From NCBI RefSeq assembly GCF_000473045.1, contig NZ_AXAY01000001.1:186001-250000 (forward strand): 64,000 bases of DNA, given 5' to 3'. Under the pieces are notes generated by a model, which saw only the letters and a list, made by a program, of their open reading frames with translations, was not told the origin of the DNA and ran no database searches. Positions 54,240-62,531 of this stretch are shown piece after piece. The translations under genes were made by a program, and so were the position numbers. The stretch is from Bradyrhizobium sp. WSM3983 (GTDB lineage: Bacteria; Pseudomonadota; Alphaproteobacteria; Rhizobiales; Xanthobacteraceae). Within the stretch, counting starts at the first letter, position 1. Each line of letters opens with the position of its first letter.

Positions 54240-55062
54240 CGTGGCCTCCACTATGGGGACGGCCGGCATCGGAGATCAACTCCGGCCCCGGTCCTGGCGG
54301 AATGTGCTGGGTCGCGATCAGGTCGAACAGGCGCGGGTCTTCGAGCCGGTAGGTCGGCCTGCCCGTCTCGATACCCTGCTGCATCAGCTTCTTGTAGCTG
54401 TCCTCGTTCAGCACCGCGTCGGTCTTCGCCGTGGTCGCCACCCAATCCGGAAAGGCGAGCGGCGAGATCACGTTGACGTCGAACATCATGTCGGGAAAGC
54501 CGTCGCCGGAGAAATGCGCCGACATCCCCTTGAGCTTACCCTCATTGTCGGCGCGCAAGTTCAGCCGCGTCACCATGCCGTTCATGGTGTAGATCATGCT
54601 GCCGAGTTGCGGGATGAAGAACGTGTTCATCACGCTTGACGATGTCAGCTGGAAATTCAGCTCGGCACCGGCCGGCACCGTCAGCGTGTTGACGGTGGCG
54701 ACGCGCTGGTCCGGATAGATGAAGAGCCACTTCCAGTCGAGCGAGACGGCCTGAATCCTCACAGGGCTGCCGGTGCCCGGAACAGGTGCTGCGGGATCGA
54801 GCTGGTGCGAGCCGATCCAGGCGACACCGCCGAGCAGGATCACTGTCAGCGCGGGGATCGCCCACACCACCATCTCGACGCGACCGGAATAGACGAAATC
54901 GGGCTGAAAGCGGGCCTTCGGATTGGACGCACGAAACCAGAACGCAAAAGCCAGGATCGCGAAAATGGTCGGCACCACGATCGCGAGCATGATGAAGACG
55001 GAATCGACCAGGATGGTGCTGTTGGCGGTAGCCACCGGCCCTTGTGGATCGAGCAGATTCAT
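54229..55062 (-). CDS. cyoA: Cytochrome bo3 quinol oxidase subunit II
   Basis: Subunit II of 277 residues: two helices ([40 protein letters not shown]), then a periplasmic cupredoxin-like domain with [20 protein letters not shown] and no CuA ligands, as expected for quinol oxidases. It starts [14 protein letters not shown]; an upstream TTG at 55068 is also possible. Most CyoA proteins carry a lipoprotein signal with Cys before this LLDPxG point. Here the frame is closed by TAG just upstream and no such leader exists, so the protein seems to lack the lipid anchor. Confidence 0.88.
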   Translation of the reverse strand: MNLLDPQGPVATANSTILVDSVFIMLAIVVPTIFAILAFAFWFRASNPKARFQPDFVYSGRVEMVVWAIPALTVILLGGVAWIGSHQLDPAAPVPGTGSPVRIQAVSLDWKWLFIYPDQRVATVNTLTVPAGAELNFQLTSSSVMNTFFIPQLGSMIYTMNGMVTRLNLRADNEGKLKGMSAHFSGDGFPDMMFDVNVISPLAFPDWVATTAKTDAVLNEDSYKKLMQQGIETGRPTYRLEDPRLFDLIATQHIPPGPGPELISDAGRPHSGGHDAR

Positions 55063-55126
55063 CGGCAAGCCACTGGCGATTGGAAAACCCCGAGGGCAAG
55101 CCTAACGCGAAAGTGCCCCTGCCACA

Positions 55127-55151
55127 AACGCAGTTGCGTGAAGTCGGTTCC
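55127..55151 (-). promoter_or_regulatory. EcfG-type promoter of cyoABCD
   Basis: On the minus strand GGAAC (55151-55147) and CGTT (55130-55127) are separated by exactly 16 bases. The -10 element is 65 bases before the cyoA ATG. This matches the general stress sigma factor consensus and suggests that the oxidase is made under stress. Confidence 0.68.
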
Positions 55152-55345
55152 GCAACAAGCTTGCTCGCGCCCGGGCCGCACCGCGCGGCGGCATGCAATT
55201 CCATGCGATGTCAATGACATCCGCGCGGGACAGCCGGCCTTCTCACCTCTGCGCTCCATTGCTAGTTTGCACGAAAATATCGGGATGAGACGACATGCAC
55301 GGCCCTGAGGACGGTGCCGGCCTCGCCGGTAAGGAGTGAACTGAC

Positions 55346-56146
55346 ATGCGCTTGAAGGACAAGGTTGCGATCGTCGTCGGCGCCGGGCAGAGCCCCGGCG
55401 AAGGCATGGGCAATGGCCGCGCCACCGCGCTGACCTTCGCGCGTGAGGGCGCGAAGGTGCTGTGCGTCGATCATCATCTGGAATCGGCGCAGGAGACCGT
55501 CGACCTGATCGCGGCGAAGCAAGGCATCGCCGCAGCCTTCAAGGCCGACGTGACCAAGTCTGCCGACATCAAGGCGATGGTCGCCGACGCCAAATCGCGC
55601 TGGGGCCGCATCGACGTCCTGCACAACAATGTCGGCGTGAGTCTCTCCGGCGGCGATGCCGAGCTGCTTCAGATCACCGAGGAGGCGTTCGACCGCGTCG
55701 TCGCCATCAATTTGAAGAGCTGCATTCTGGCGGCGAAGGAAGTGATCCCGATCATGCGCGCGCAGGAGAGCGGCGCCATCATCAACATCTCCTCGATGGC
55801 AGCGATCACCGCCTATCCTTACGTCGCCTACAAGGCGACGAAGTCGGCGATGATCGCCTTCACCGAGCAACTCGCCTACCAGAACGCCGAATACGGCATC
55901 CGCGCCAACGTCATCCTGCCCGGCCTGATGAACACGCCGATGGCCGTCGACACCCGCGCCCGCGAATGGCACAAGACCCGCGCCGAGATCGAAGCCGAGC
56001 GCGACAGCAAAGTGCCGCTGCGCAAGAAGATGGGCACGGGATGGGACGTCGCCAACGCCGCGCTGTTTTTGGCCTCGGACGAGGCGAATTTTATCACCGG
56101 CGTAACGCTGCCGGTGGACGGCGGCGCGAGCGTGCGGCGGGGGTAA
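55346..56146 (+). CDS. SDR-family oxidoreductase
   Basis: Short-chain dehydrogenase of 266 residues. It has the cofactor motif GAGQSPGEGMGNGRATALTF, an extended variant of TGxxxGIG, then HNNVGVSLSG, and the active site NISSMAAITAYPYVAYKATK with Ser, Tyr and Lys present. It ends GVTLPVDGG. The ATG at 55346 follows AAGGAG. The substrate is unknown. It diverges from the cyo operon and may share control, though its own promoter is not evident. Confidence 0.85.
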   Translation: MRLKDKVAIVVGAGQSPGEGMGNGRATALTFAREGAKVLCVDHHLESAQETVDLIAAKQGIAAAFKADVTKSADIKAMVADAKSRWGRIDVLHNNVGVSLSGGDAELLQITEEAFDRVVAINLKSCILAAKEVIPIMRAQESGAIINISSMAAITAYPYVAYKATKSAMIAFTEQLAYQNAEYGIRANVILPGLMNTPMAVDTRAREWHKTRAEIEAERDSKVPLRKKMGTGWDVANAALFLASDEANFITGVTLPVDGGASVRRG

Positions 56147-56182
56147 GGCCTCTCTCTCCGCAAGCGGGGACAGGGAAAGCCA

Positions 56183-57511
56183 TCAGTGCGTCACCCGCCA
56201 GATCGTGCCGCCCGTGTCCTCCGAGATCAGCAGCGATCCATCCTTCGCCACCGCGATTCCGACCGGCCGTCCCCACACCTGGCTGTCGTTGACGACAAAG
56301 CCCGTGACGAAATCCTCGTACTCCCCGGTCGGCTTGCCGTCCTTCATCTTGATGCGGATCACCTTGTAGCCGGTGCGCTTCGAGCGGTTCCAGGAGCCGT
56401 GCTCGGCGGCGAAGGCGTCGCCCTGGTATTCGGATGGAAACTGCGTGCCCTGGTAGAAGGTCATGCCGAGCGAGGCCGAATGCGGCTGCACCAGCACATC
56501 AGGGATCGTCACCTTGTCCTTGAGGTCCGGCCGCGCGCCGGCATGGCGCGGATCTTCGTTGTTGCCGATATAAAACCACGGCCAGCCATAGAAGGCGCCC
56601 TCCTTCACGCTGGTGACATAGTCGGGCACGAGATCGTCGCCGAGACCGTCGCGCTCATTGGTCGAGCACCAGGGCAGGCCGGTCTGCGGCTGGATCGCGA
56701 GACCGACACAGTTGCGGATGCCGGTGGCGTAGAGCTTGCGGTCCTTGCCTTCGGGGTCGAAGGAGAGCACCGCCGCGCGCTCGGCCTCATAGCCCCAGGA
56801 CGCGCCGACGGCTTGCGTGCGCGACCAGGCCTCGAGCCCGCCGGGCGGGCTCCCCATGCCCTCGGCGACATTGCTGGCGGAGCCAACCGACACCAGCATG
56901 CGCTTGCCGTCAGGCGTGAACACGATGTCGCGGGTAGAATGCCCCGACCTTTGCGCCAGGTCCGCCACCACGATTTCGGCCTTGCCCGACGCCTTCAGGT
57001 CGCCGGCGTGATAGGGAAAGCGGACGACGTTGCCGGCATTGGCGACATAAACCCATTGCGGATTCTCACCGCTCGGGAAGAAGGCAATGCCGAAAGGACG
57101 GGCGAGCCCGCTGGCAAACACCTCGTTGGTCGCAAGCTTGGCGCCGCCCTCGCCAAGACGCAGCACGCGAATGCGCCCGGGCCCGGTCTCGGCAACGAAA
57201 ATGTCGCCATTCGGTGCGACCCGCAGCACGCGTGGATCGGACAGGCCGTCAGCCAAAAGCTCGATCTTGAATCCGTCCGGCACGAGCGGCGTCGCGCTAC
57301 CGCGCGCCGTCACGCGCGTGGGGTTGGCGACCGACCGCGAGGCGCCCGGCTGCGGCAGATCCTGCGGGCGGATCAGCCTGACGGTGCCGGGCTTGTCGGC
57401 CTGCCAGCTGCCATAGGCATCCTTGCCTTGCAGCACGGACTCGGCTTCCGCGCCGGCGCAGGCAACCAATAGCCAAGCGGGCACCATCATGTGCGAAACA
57501 CGAATTGTCAC
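56183..57511 (-). CDS. PQQ-dependent sugar dehydrogenase-like beta-propeller protein
   Basis: Periplasmic six-bladed propeller of about 442 residues, in the soluble glucose/sorbosone dehydrogenase group. A short signal peptide (SHMMVPAWLLVACAGAEAES) precedes DGFKIELLADGLSDPRVLRV, NGDIFVAETGPGRIRVL, and HSTRDIVFTPDGKRMLVSVG with the catalytic His region. AFAAEHGSWNRSKRTGYKV and GRPVGIAVAKDGSLLISED close the propeller. I chose the GTG at 57511, with GGAGGAA seven bases upstream. It diverges from puuD. The natural sugar is unknown. Confidence 0.84.
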   Translation of the reverse strand: MTIRVSHMMVPAWLLVACAGAEAESVLQGKDAYGSWQADKPGTVRLIRPQDLPQPGASRSVANPTRVTARGSATPLVPDGFKIELLADGLSDPRVLRVAPNGDIFVAETGPGRIRVLRLGEGGAKLATNEVFASGLARPFGIAFFPSGENPQWVYVANAGNVVRFPYHAGDLKASGKAEIVVADLAQRSGHSTRDIVFTPDGKRMLVSVGSASNVAEGMGSPPGGLEAWSRTQAVGASWGYEAERAAVLSFDPEGKDRKLYATGIRNCVGLAIQPQTGLPWCSTNERDGLGDDLVPDYVTSVKEGAFYGWPWFYIGNNEDPRHAGARPDLKDKVTIPDVLVQPHSASLGMTFYQGTQFPSEYQGDAFAAEHGSWNRSKRTGYKVIRIKMKDGKPTGEYEDFVTGFVVNDSQVWGRPVGIAVAKDGSLLISEDTGGTIWRVTH

Positions 57512-57693
57512 GTCGCCTTCCTCCCGCACTTTTTCTGCCAAATCCCACGTCAGCTCATGCCCGCACGATGTGCATTTGGTGTGACCCACCCTACTGGAAA
57601 ATGGCGCGGATCGGTGCGACAGATTGTAAGGGCACGGCCGCCGGTTGCGGTCATCAAAGCTGCGGCATCGACGTCGCGATTGATGGGGTGATC

Positions 57694-58887
57694 ATGTGGG
57701 GATCGATCGTATCGGAATGGGCGAGCCTGCTGCTGCGCTGGCTGCACGTGGTGGCCGCGATCGCCTGGATCGGCAGCTCCTTCTATTTCATCGCCCTCGA
57801 CCTCAGCCTCAAGACCAAGAGCGATCTGCCGGAAGGCGTGCTAGGTGAGGCCTGGCAGGTCCATGGCGGTGGCTTCTACCGGATCATGAAATATCTGGTG
57901 GCGCCGACCCAGATGCCCGACGAGCTCACCTGGTTCAAATGGGAGGCCTACACCACCTGGCTGTCCGGCTTCGCGCTGATGGTGGTGGTGTACTATCTCG
58001 ACGCGGATCTGTTCCTGGTCGACAAGTCGATCCTCGACCTCACGCCATTCCAGGCCGGGTTGTTCAGCTTCTGTAGTCTTGCGCTGGCCTGGCTGCTTTA
58101 CGAGGCCGCGTGTCGCACCGGGCTCGCGCAGCGCGAGATGCCCTTTGCCATCGGCGGCTATCTGTTCCTGGTCGCGCTGACCTACGCCTTCACCCACGTG
58201 CTGAGCGGGCGCGGCGCCTTCAACCAGATCGCGGCGATCATCGGCACCATCATGGTCGCCAACGTCTTTGCGGTGATCATTCCGAACCAGAAGAAGATCG
58301 TCGCCAGCCTGATCGCGGGTCGGGCGCCCGACCCGAAGCTCGGCAAGACCAGCAAGGCGCGCTCGGTCCACAACAACTATCTGACCCTGCCGGTCGTCGT
58401 GCTGATGATCAGCAACCACTATCCCCTGCTCTACGCCACGCGCTTCAACTGGATCATCGTCGCAATCGTGCTGGCGCTGGGGCCGGTGATCCGCCACTTC
58501 TTCAACGAGCGTCATGCCGGACGCAAATCGCCGTGGTGGGTGTGGGGCGTCGCAGCATCGGGTGCGATCGCCACCCTCTTCCTGTCCGCGGCCGGCCCGC
58601 GCGAGGTCAAGACGGGCGCGCTGTCAGCGCAGCCGACACTCGCCAATGTCGAGGAGATCGTGATGTCCCGCTGCAGCATGTGCCACGCGGCCGAACCGGT
58701 GTGGGCCGGCATCGTGACCGCGCCGAAGGGCATTTTGCTCGACGCGCCCGAGCACATCCACCGCAACATCCGCCTGATCGGGCGCGTAGCCGCATGGTCC
58801 AATGCGATGCCGCCGGGCAACATCACCGAGATGACCAGCGAGGAGCGCGCCATCCTTGCCGCCTATATCAGCGACCAGGATCGCTGA
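57694..58887 (+). CDS. puuD: Urate hydroxylase PuuD, membrane cytochrome c type
   Basis: Integral membrane enzyme of 397 residues. About eight helices begin with WLHVVAAIAWIGSSFYFIAL, and KKIVASLIAGRAPDPKLGKT and SVHNNYLTLPVVVLMISNHY are typical PuuD loops. A C-terminal cytochrome c domain holds CSMCH near residue 325. It oxidises urate to 5-hydroxyisourate and passes electrons to cytochrome c, replacing uricase. I use the ATG at 57694; an in-frame start further upstream overlaps the divergent gene's leader. No other purine genes adjoin. Confidence 0.86.
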   Translation: MWGSIVSEWASLLLRWLHVVAAIAWIGSSFYFIALDLSLKTKSDLPEGVLGEAWQVHGGGFYRIMKYLVAPTQMPDELTWFKWEAYTTWLSGFALMVVVYYLDADLFLVDKSILDLTPFQAGLFSFCSLALAWLLYEAACRTGLAQREMPFAIGGYLFLVALTYAFTHVLSGRGAFNQIAAIIGTIMVANVFAVIIPNQKKIVASLIAGRAPDPKLGKTSKARSVHNNYLTLPVVVLMISNHYPLLYATRFNWIIVAIVLALGPVIRHFFNERHAGRKSPWWVWGVAASGAIATLFLSAAGPREVKTGALSAQPTLANVEEIVMSRCSMCHAAEPVWAGIVTAPKGILLDAPEHIHRNIRLIGRVAAWSNAMPPGNITEMTSEERAILAAYISDQDR

Positions 58888-58914
58888 CGCCATAACGCGT
58901 CGATGCCGCATTTC

Positions 58915-58931
58915 GCGGAATGAAATTCCGC
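58915..58931. promoter_or_regulatory. Inverted repeat between puuD and the VOC gene
   Basis: GCGGAAT and ATTCCGC are perfect 7-bp arms with a three-base loop, 28 bases after the puuD stop and ~100 before the next GTG. It could end the puuD message or act as an operator. There is no T-run. Confidence 0.35.
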
Positions 58932-59033
58932 TTCTCCCGCCGATTTGAAAATGACTTGCGCCTCCATCCGGCGTAGACAGGGACAGCGGCCGGTCGCGCC
59001 GTTCAAAGCCAGTTTTCATTCAGGGAAATTACA

Positions 59034-59891
59034 GTGGCCCTCAAGAACGTCATCGGTATCGACCACGCCGTGGTCATGGTGCAGGACCTCGACAAGGCCG
59101 CCGAAAACTACAGGCAGCTCGGCTTTACCCTCTCGCCGCGCGGCACTCACAGCGCGCATATGGGCACCGGCAACTACACCATCATGTTCGATCCTGACTA
59201 CATGGAGCTGCTCGGCGTGCTCGCTGCGACCGAGCACAATGCGCCGGCCCGCGCCTTCCTCGACAAGCGCGGCGAAGGCATCGAGCGCATCGCCTTCACC
59301 GCGGTCGATGCCGCGGCCGGCGCCGAGGAGATCCGCGCGCGTGGCCTCACGCCGATCGGTCCGACCGATTTCGAACGGCCGGTCACGTTGCCGAACGGCA
59401 CGGTCTCGGCCGCCAAATTCCGTACCTTCATGTGGCCGACCGCAGAAGCCCCCGGCGGCGTGCGCATCTTCGCCTGCCAGCACAAGACCCGCGAGACGGT
59501 GTGGATTCCCGAGCTGATGAGGCACGCCAATGCGGCGAAGCGGATCAGCCAAGTGCTGATCGCAACGCCCGAGCCTGCCAGGGAAGCAGCCCATCTGGCG
59601 AAGCTGATCGATCGCGAACAGAAGGCGGAGGCCGACGGCGCGGTGACGGTGACCTCCGGCGGCGACCGCGCCGATTTCGTCTATCTGACGCTCGACCAGC
59701 TCCGCAAGCGCTATCCCGGCGTACCGCTCGCAGGCCTCTCCGAGCGCGGCGGCGCGGCGTTGGTACTCGTCAGCGGCGATCTCGCGGCGACCGAGAAGGC
59801 CCTCGGCTCGGCAGGTGTCCGCAGCGGTTCTGCGATCGTCGTGCCCCCGGCCAAAGCCAACGGCACCCTGCTCGCCTTCATTCCCGGCTGA
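59034..59891 (+). CDS. VOC-family (glyoxalase-like) protein
   Basis: Protein of 285 residues with an N-terminal vicinal-oxygen-chelate half (IGIDHAVVMVQDLDKAAENY, with the metal His) and MGTGNYTIMFDPDYMELLGV with the partner Glu. It matches the Glyoxalase_3 layout, where a second degenerate half follows. The reaction is unknown. It starts at GTG 59034 with AGGGAA upstream. Confidence 0.82.
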   Translation: MALKNVIGIDHAVVMVQDLDKAAENYRQLGFTLSPRGTHSAHMGTGNYTIMFDPDYMELLGVLAATEHNAPARAFLDKRGEGIERIAFTAVDAAAGAEEIRARGLTPIGPTDFERPVTLPNGTVSAAKFRTFMWPTAEAPGGVRIFACQHKTRETVWIPELMRHANAAKRISQVLIATPEPAREAAHLAKLIDREQKAEADGAVTVTSGGDRADFVYLTLDQLRKRYPGVPLAGLSERGGAALVLVSGDLAATEKALGSAGVRSGSAIVVPPAKANGTLLAFIPG

Positions 59892-60049
59892 TTTGAACCA
59901 ATTCTTTAACGCGTGTTTACCCGGGCGGCTCTAGGATTCCGCGCACTCCAAGCCGCCCGGGACCACGCGCATGTTCAAGAGGGATCGCCGATCGCATACG
60001 ACGCGCCGGCCGAACTGAAGAAGTGTCGCCGCCTGCACGGAACCTTGCG

Positions 60050-60529
60050 ATGCCATCCAGAAGTGCCGGAATCCTTGCCTATCGAAAACGCCACACATGC
60101 GAGGTTCTCCTCGTCCATCCCGGAGGACCTTTCTGGCGCAACAGGGATCTCGGCGCGTGGTCGATTCCGAAGGGCGAATATCCCGACGACGAGGACGCAG
60201 AGCTGGCCGCACGACGGGAGTTTGCCGAGGAGCTCGGACTTGAATTGGTGGTCCCGCTGATCGCGCTCGGTCAGGTCAAGCAGCGCGGCGGCAAGATCGT
60301 CACCGCGTTCGCGGCCGAGCTCGATATCGAGGCAACCAGCATCCGCAGCAACACCTTCGAGATCGAATGGCCGCCGCGCAGCGGCAAGCGGCAACGGTTC
60401 CCGGAGGTCGACCGCGCCGAATGGTTCACACTCGAGCAGGCGGACGAGAAGATCAACGAAGGTCAGCGCCCGCTGCTGGCGCGGCTCGCTCTCCAAATAA
60501 AAGCGCGAAAACAACCCCATGCACAGTAG
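60050..60529 (+). CDS. NUDIX hydrolase
   Basis: Nucleoside-diphosphate-linked hydrolase of 159 residues. The full Nudix box is GEYPDDEDAELAARREFAEE followed by LGL, fitting Gx5Ex7REUxEExGU. The N-terminus PSRSAGILAYRKRHTCEVLL matches the DUF-type bis-phosphate members common in alphaproteobacteria. I use the ATG at 60050. The last residues (KARKQPHAQ) and stop come from a dispersed repeat. Confidence 0.85.
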   Translation: MPSRSAGILAYRKRHTCEVLLVHPGGPFWRNRDLGAWSIPKGEYPDDEDAELAARREFAEELGLELVVPLIALGQVKQRGGKIVTAFAAELDIEATSIRSNTFEIEWPPRSGKRQRFPEVDRAEWFTLEQADEKINEGQRPLLARLALQIKARKQPHAQ

Positions 60530-60629
60530 CCGCCCCCGTCAGAACAAGAACCTGCGCGGATACGAATTACGTAATCCCGAAAATTCCTTTTGACACGTCG
60601 GGCAAAACAGGAGCATGATGGCATCATCG
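60497..60629 (-). repeat. Dispersed repeat, copy B
   Basis: Opposite-strand counterpart of the repeat at 18869-19006: the same ends (CTACTGTGCATGGGGTTG and TTTTGCCCGACGTGTCAA in reverse) with a different middle. It supplies the NUDIX C-terminus and stop. Confidence 0.75.
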
Positions 60630-60786
60630 CGACAATCGCCACTGTCCCCCGATCATGGGCGCCTTGACCTGGCTGCGCGAAACTCCTCATCGATATCTGA
60701 AAAATCTCAACCGCCGCGGTAGCAGACGCGCGATCGGCTTCGCTCGCGGCGAGCCCTCGTGCCTGCGCCGGCAAAGGACACCTCGC

Positions 60787-61383
60787 ATGACGACACTCCC
60801 GACACATAGCGAAACGATGCCCATCGCAGCGAGCGATTGCGCTCCAATCATCGCAACCCCCAAAGTAAAGCTCCGCCGCAGGCGCATCGTGATCGACTAT
60901 CCCGATCCGCGCACCGGGGAGAAGCTGCTGGCCGAGGCGCTCGGCGCCGTCGACCGCGAGGCGCTGCACGGCCTGTTGAGCCAGCTCGTCAAGGCTAGCG
61001 CGGTTGCACGCAAGCCGGACCAGGGCAATCTCGCTTTCATGGTCTCGATGCTGAAGAGCATCGCACCGAAGGATTCGCTCGAGGCCATGCTGGCAGCGCA
61101 GATGGTGGGCATTCACGTCGCATCGATGCGCTGCGCCTGCCGCCTCGCATGCACGGACGACGTGCCGCAGCAGGAAAGCCTCACGCGCGCGCTGACCCGG
61201 CTGTCGCGCACCTTCGCAGCCGAGATGGAGGCCTTGAACCGTCATCGCAGCAATGGCGCGTGCGCGATCACGGTGCAGAATTTGTCAGTGCAGGATGGCG
61301 GCAAGGCCGTCGTCGGCCATTTCACACAGCACGCGAACCTGATCGCTGCGCAGCCGGATCTGACGGACGCCGTCATCGCATGA
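60787..61383 (+). CDS. Hypothetical protein paired with an HGGxxGxG protein
   Basis: Protein of 198 residues, not recognised with confidence. It is helical and has AAQMVGIHVASMRCACRLAC and LTRLSRTFAAEMEALNRHRS, then NGACAITVQNLSVQDGGKAV as a beta end. Similar pairs I recall occur in Bradyrhizobium near phage-type genes. I start at the ATG at 60787; an earlier frame start at 60655 is possible. The stop overlaps the next gene by four bases. Confidence 0.65.
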   Translation: MTTLPTHSETMPIAASDCAPIIATPKVKLRRRRIVIDYPDPRTGEKLLAEALGAVDREALHGLLSQLVKASAVARKPDQGNLAFMVSMLKSIAPKDSLEAMLAAQMVGIHVASMRCACRLACTDDVPQQESLTRALTRLSRTFAAEMEALNRHRSNGACAITVQNLSVQDGGKAVVGHFTQHANLIAAQPDLTDAVIA

Positions 61384-61742
61384 GCCACGCCCGCAACACC
61401 GGCCCGATGCAGGCGAGCCCACGCTGCGGAGCCCGGACACGCAACGGTGAAACCTGCCGCGCGCCGGCGCTGCGCCAGAAGACGCGGTGCCGGATGCACG
61501 GCGGCACGGCGGGATCGGGAGCCCCATTTGGGAACGGCAATGCCGTCAAGCACGGCTTCTTCACCAGCGAGGCCATTGAGGAACGGAAGTTTGTTCGTAC
61601 CGTGCTGACCGAGGCTGAAAATCTTCTGCGCAAACTGCCGGCGGGGTCGCCGACAATCTGCAACCCCGACGAGAGCGGAACACGGCGCACCGTACCGGGA
61701 ACAGATTCACCTCCTCCACACTTAACGAATGATAGCAAGTGA
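61380..61742 (+). CDS. HGGxxGxG-motif protein
   Basis: Protein of 120 residues. Its Cys-rich start CGARTRNGETCRAPALRQ is followed by CRMHGGTAGSGAPFGNGNAV and KHGFFT, the motif that names the HGGxxGxG group, often found with phage terminase or transposon genes. The function is unknown; it could bind nucleic acid. The C-terminal third is polar and not conserved. It overlaps the preceding gene by ATGA. Confidence 0.72.
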   Translation: MSHARNTGPMQASPRCGARTRNGETCRAPALRQKTRCRMHGGTAGSGAPFGNGNAVKHGFFTSEAIEERKFVRTVLTEAENLLRKLPAGSPTICNPDESGTRRTVPGTDSPPPHLTNDSK

Positions 61743-61751
61743 GGTGCAACC

Positions 61752-62105
61752 ATGGGCCAATCAAAGCCGATCCGGCCGATCGCAATCGTCGTCGAGGATG
61801 ACGACATTCAGCGCGAGATGCTGGCGATACTGCTCGAGGACAACAACTTCGACGTGCTCCAGTGCGAGGACGCGGAGACCGCCGCTCTGGCGGTGAAGGC
61901 ACGGCACCCGTCCCTGATCGTCACCGACATCAGTTTGGTCGGGAAGATGAATGGCGTCGATCTCGCTCACTTTGCCCAACAGCAGAACGCCGATGTGCGG
62001 ATCATCGTCATTTCAGGGCGTCCGCTGCCCCGGCCTCTGCCGCCCGGGGCAAAATTCTTCACCAAGCCGATCTACCCGACGGCGCTGCTCGCCGAGGCGG
62101 CATAA
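61752..62105 (+). CDS. Stand-alone response regulator receiver protein
   Basis: Single-domain CheY-like protein of 117 residues. The phosphorylation site is Asp59 in SLIVTDISL, the acidic pocket EDDD is at 15-18, and Lys105 lies in FFTKPIYP. There is no output domain, so it acts as a phosphate sink or shuttle, as is common in rhizobia. GAGG precedes the ATG at 61752. No histidine kinase gene is in the window. Confidence 0.85.
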   Translation: MGQSKPIRPIAIVVEDDDIQREMLAILLEDNNFDVLQCEDAETAALAVKARHPSLIVTDISLVGKMNGVDLAHFAQQQNADVRIIVISGRPLPRPLPPGAKFFTKPIYPTALLAEAA

Positions 62106-62225
62106 TCGCGCGACACGCAGGATGAGCTGAGCTCTTCGCGGAAAACTCATCGTCGCCGAAAGGCACCGATGGGTTTGCTTGACGCATCCTCCGGGATGGG
62201 CCGCTCACTCTGTCACGCCACCTGC

Positions 62226-62363
62226 TCAGTCCGACGCCGTCCTCGCCGAAACATCCTGGCTTGTCCGCGCGCCTTCGCCGGTGTCGAGGCGATAAAGCGC
62301 GGCCGCACCGCCGGCGAGGACAAGCACGATGACGGAGATCGCGATGATGTTCGTTGTGCTCAC
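62226..62363 (-). CDS. Tiny single-helix membrane protein
   Basis: Protein of 45 residues with one helix, NIIAISVIVLVLAGGAAALY, and a charged C-terminus (RLDTGEGARTSQDVSARTAS). The GTG at 62363 follows GAGGAGG at good spacing, which supports a real gene although it is short. No function can be assigned. Confidence 0.6.
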   Translation of the reverse strand: MSTTNIIAISVIVLVLAGGAAALYRLDTGEGARTSQDVSARTASD

Positions 62364-62531
62364 GGGGGCCTCCTCTGATCGAGATCTCGTTCTCAATCGA
62401 CCGCGGACGAGCCGAGTTCCGTGAAATTTCCATGATGTCGGCACCGCCGCGAACGTCCGGATCGGAAATGCCAGCTGCGCACGGAACTTCCCGCGATCGC
62501 ATCACTTCTAAACGACAACGGGAGTCCTCGG

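Noticed and set aside
52335..54476. Very long plus-strand open frame opposite cyoB
   Set aside because: Mirror of the conserved oxidase gene; no recognisable domain and biased composition (Asp, His, Arg).
56148..56176. Further copy of the soxX-type repeat after the SDR gene
   Set aside because: Only half of one hairpin remains (CTCTCTCCGCAAGCGGGGA), too degenerate to list as a repeat.
57505..57693. Cys-rich peptide upstream of puuD that could look like a zinc finger
   Set aside because: It overlaps the divergent gene's promoter and leader; the Cys spacing fits no zinc-binding motif.
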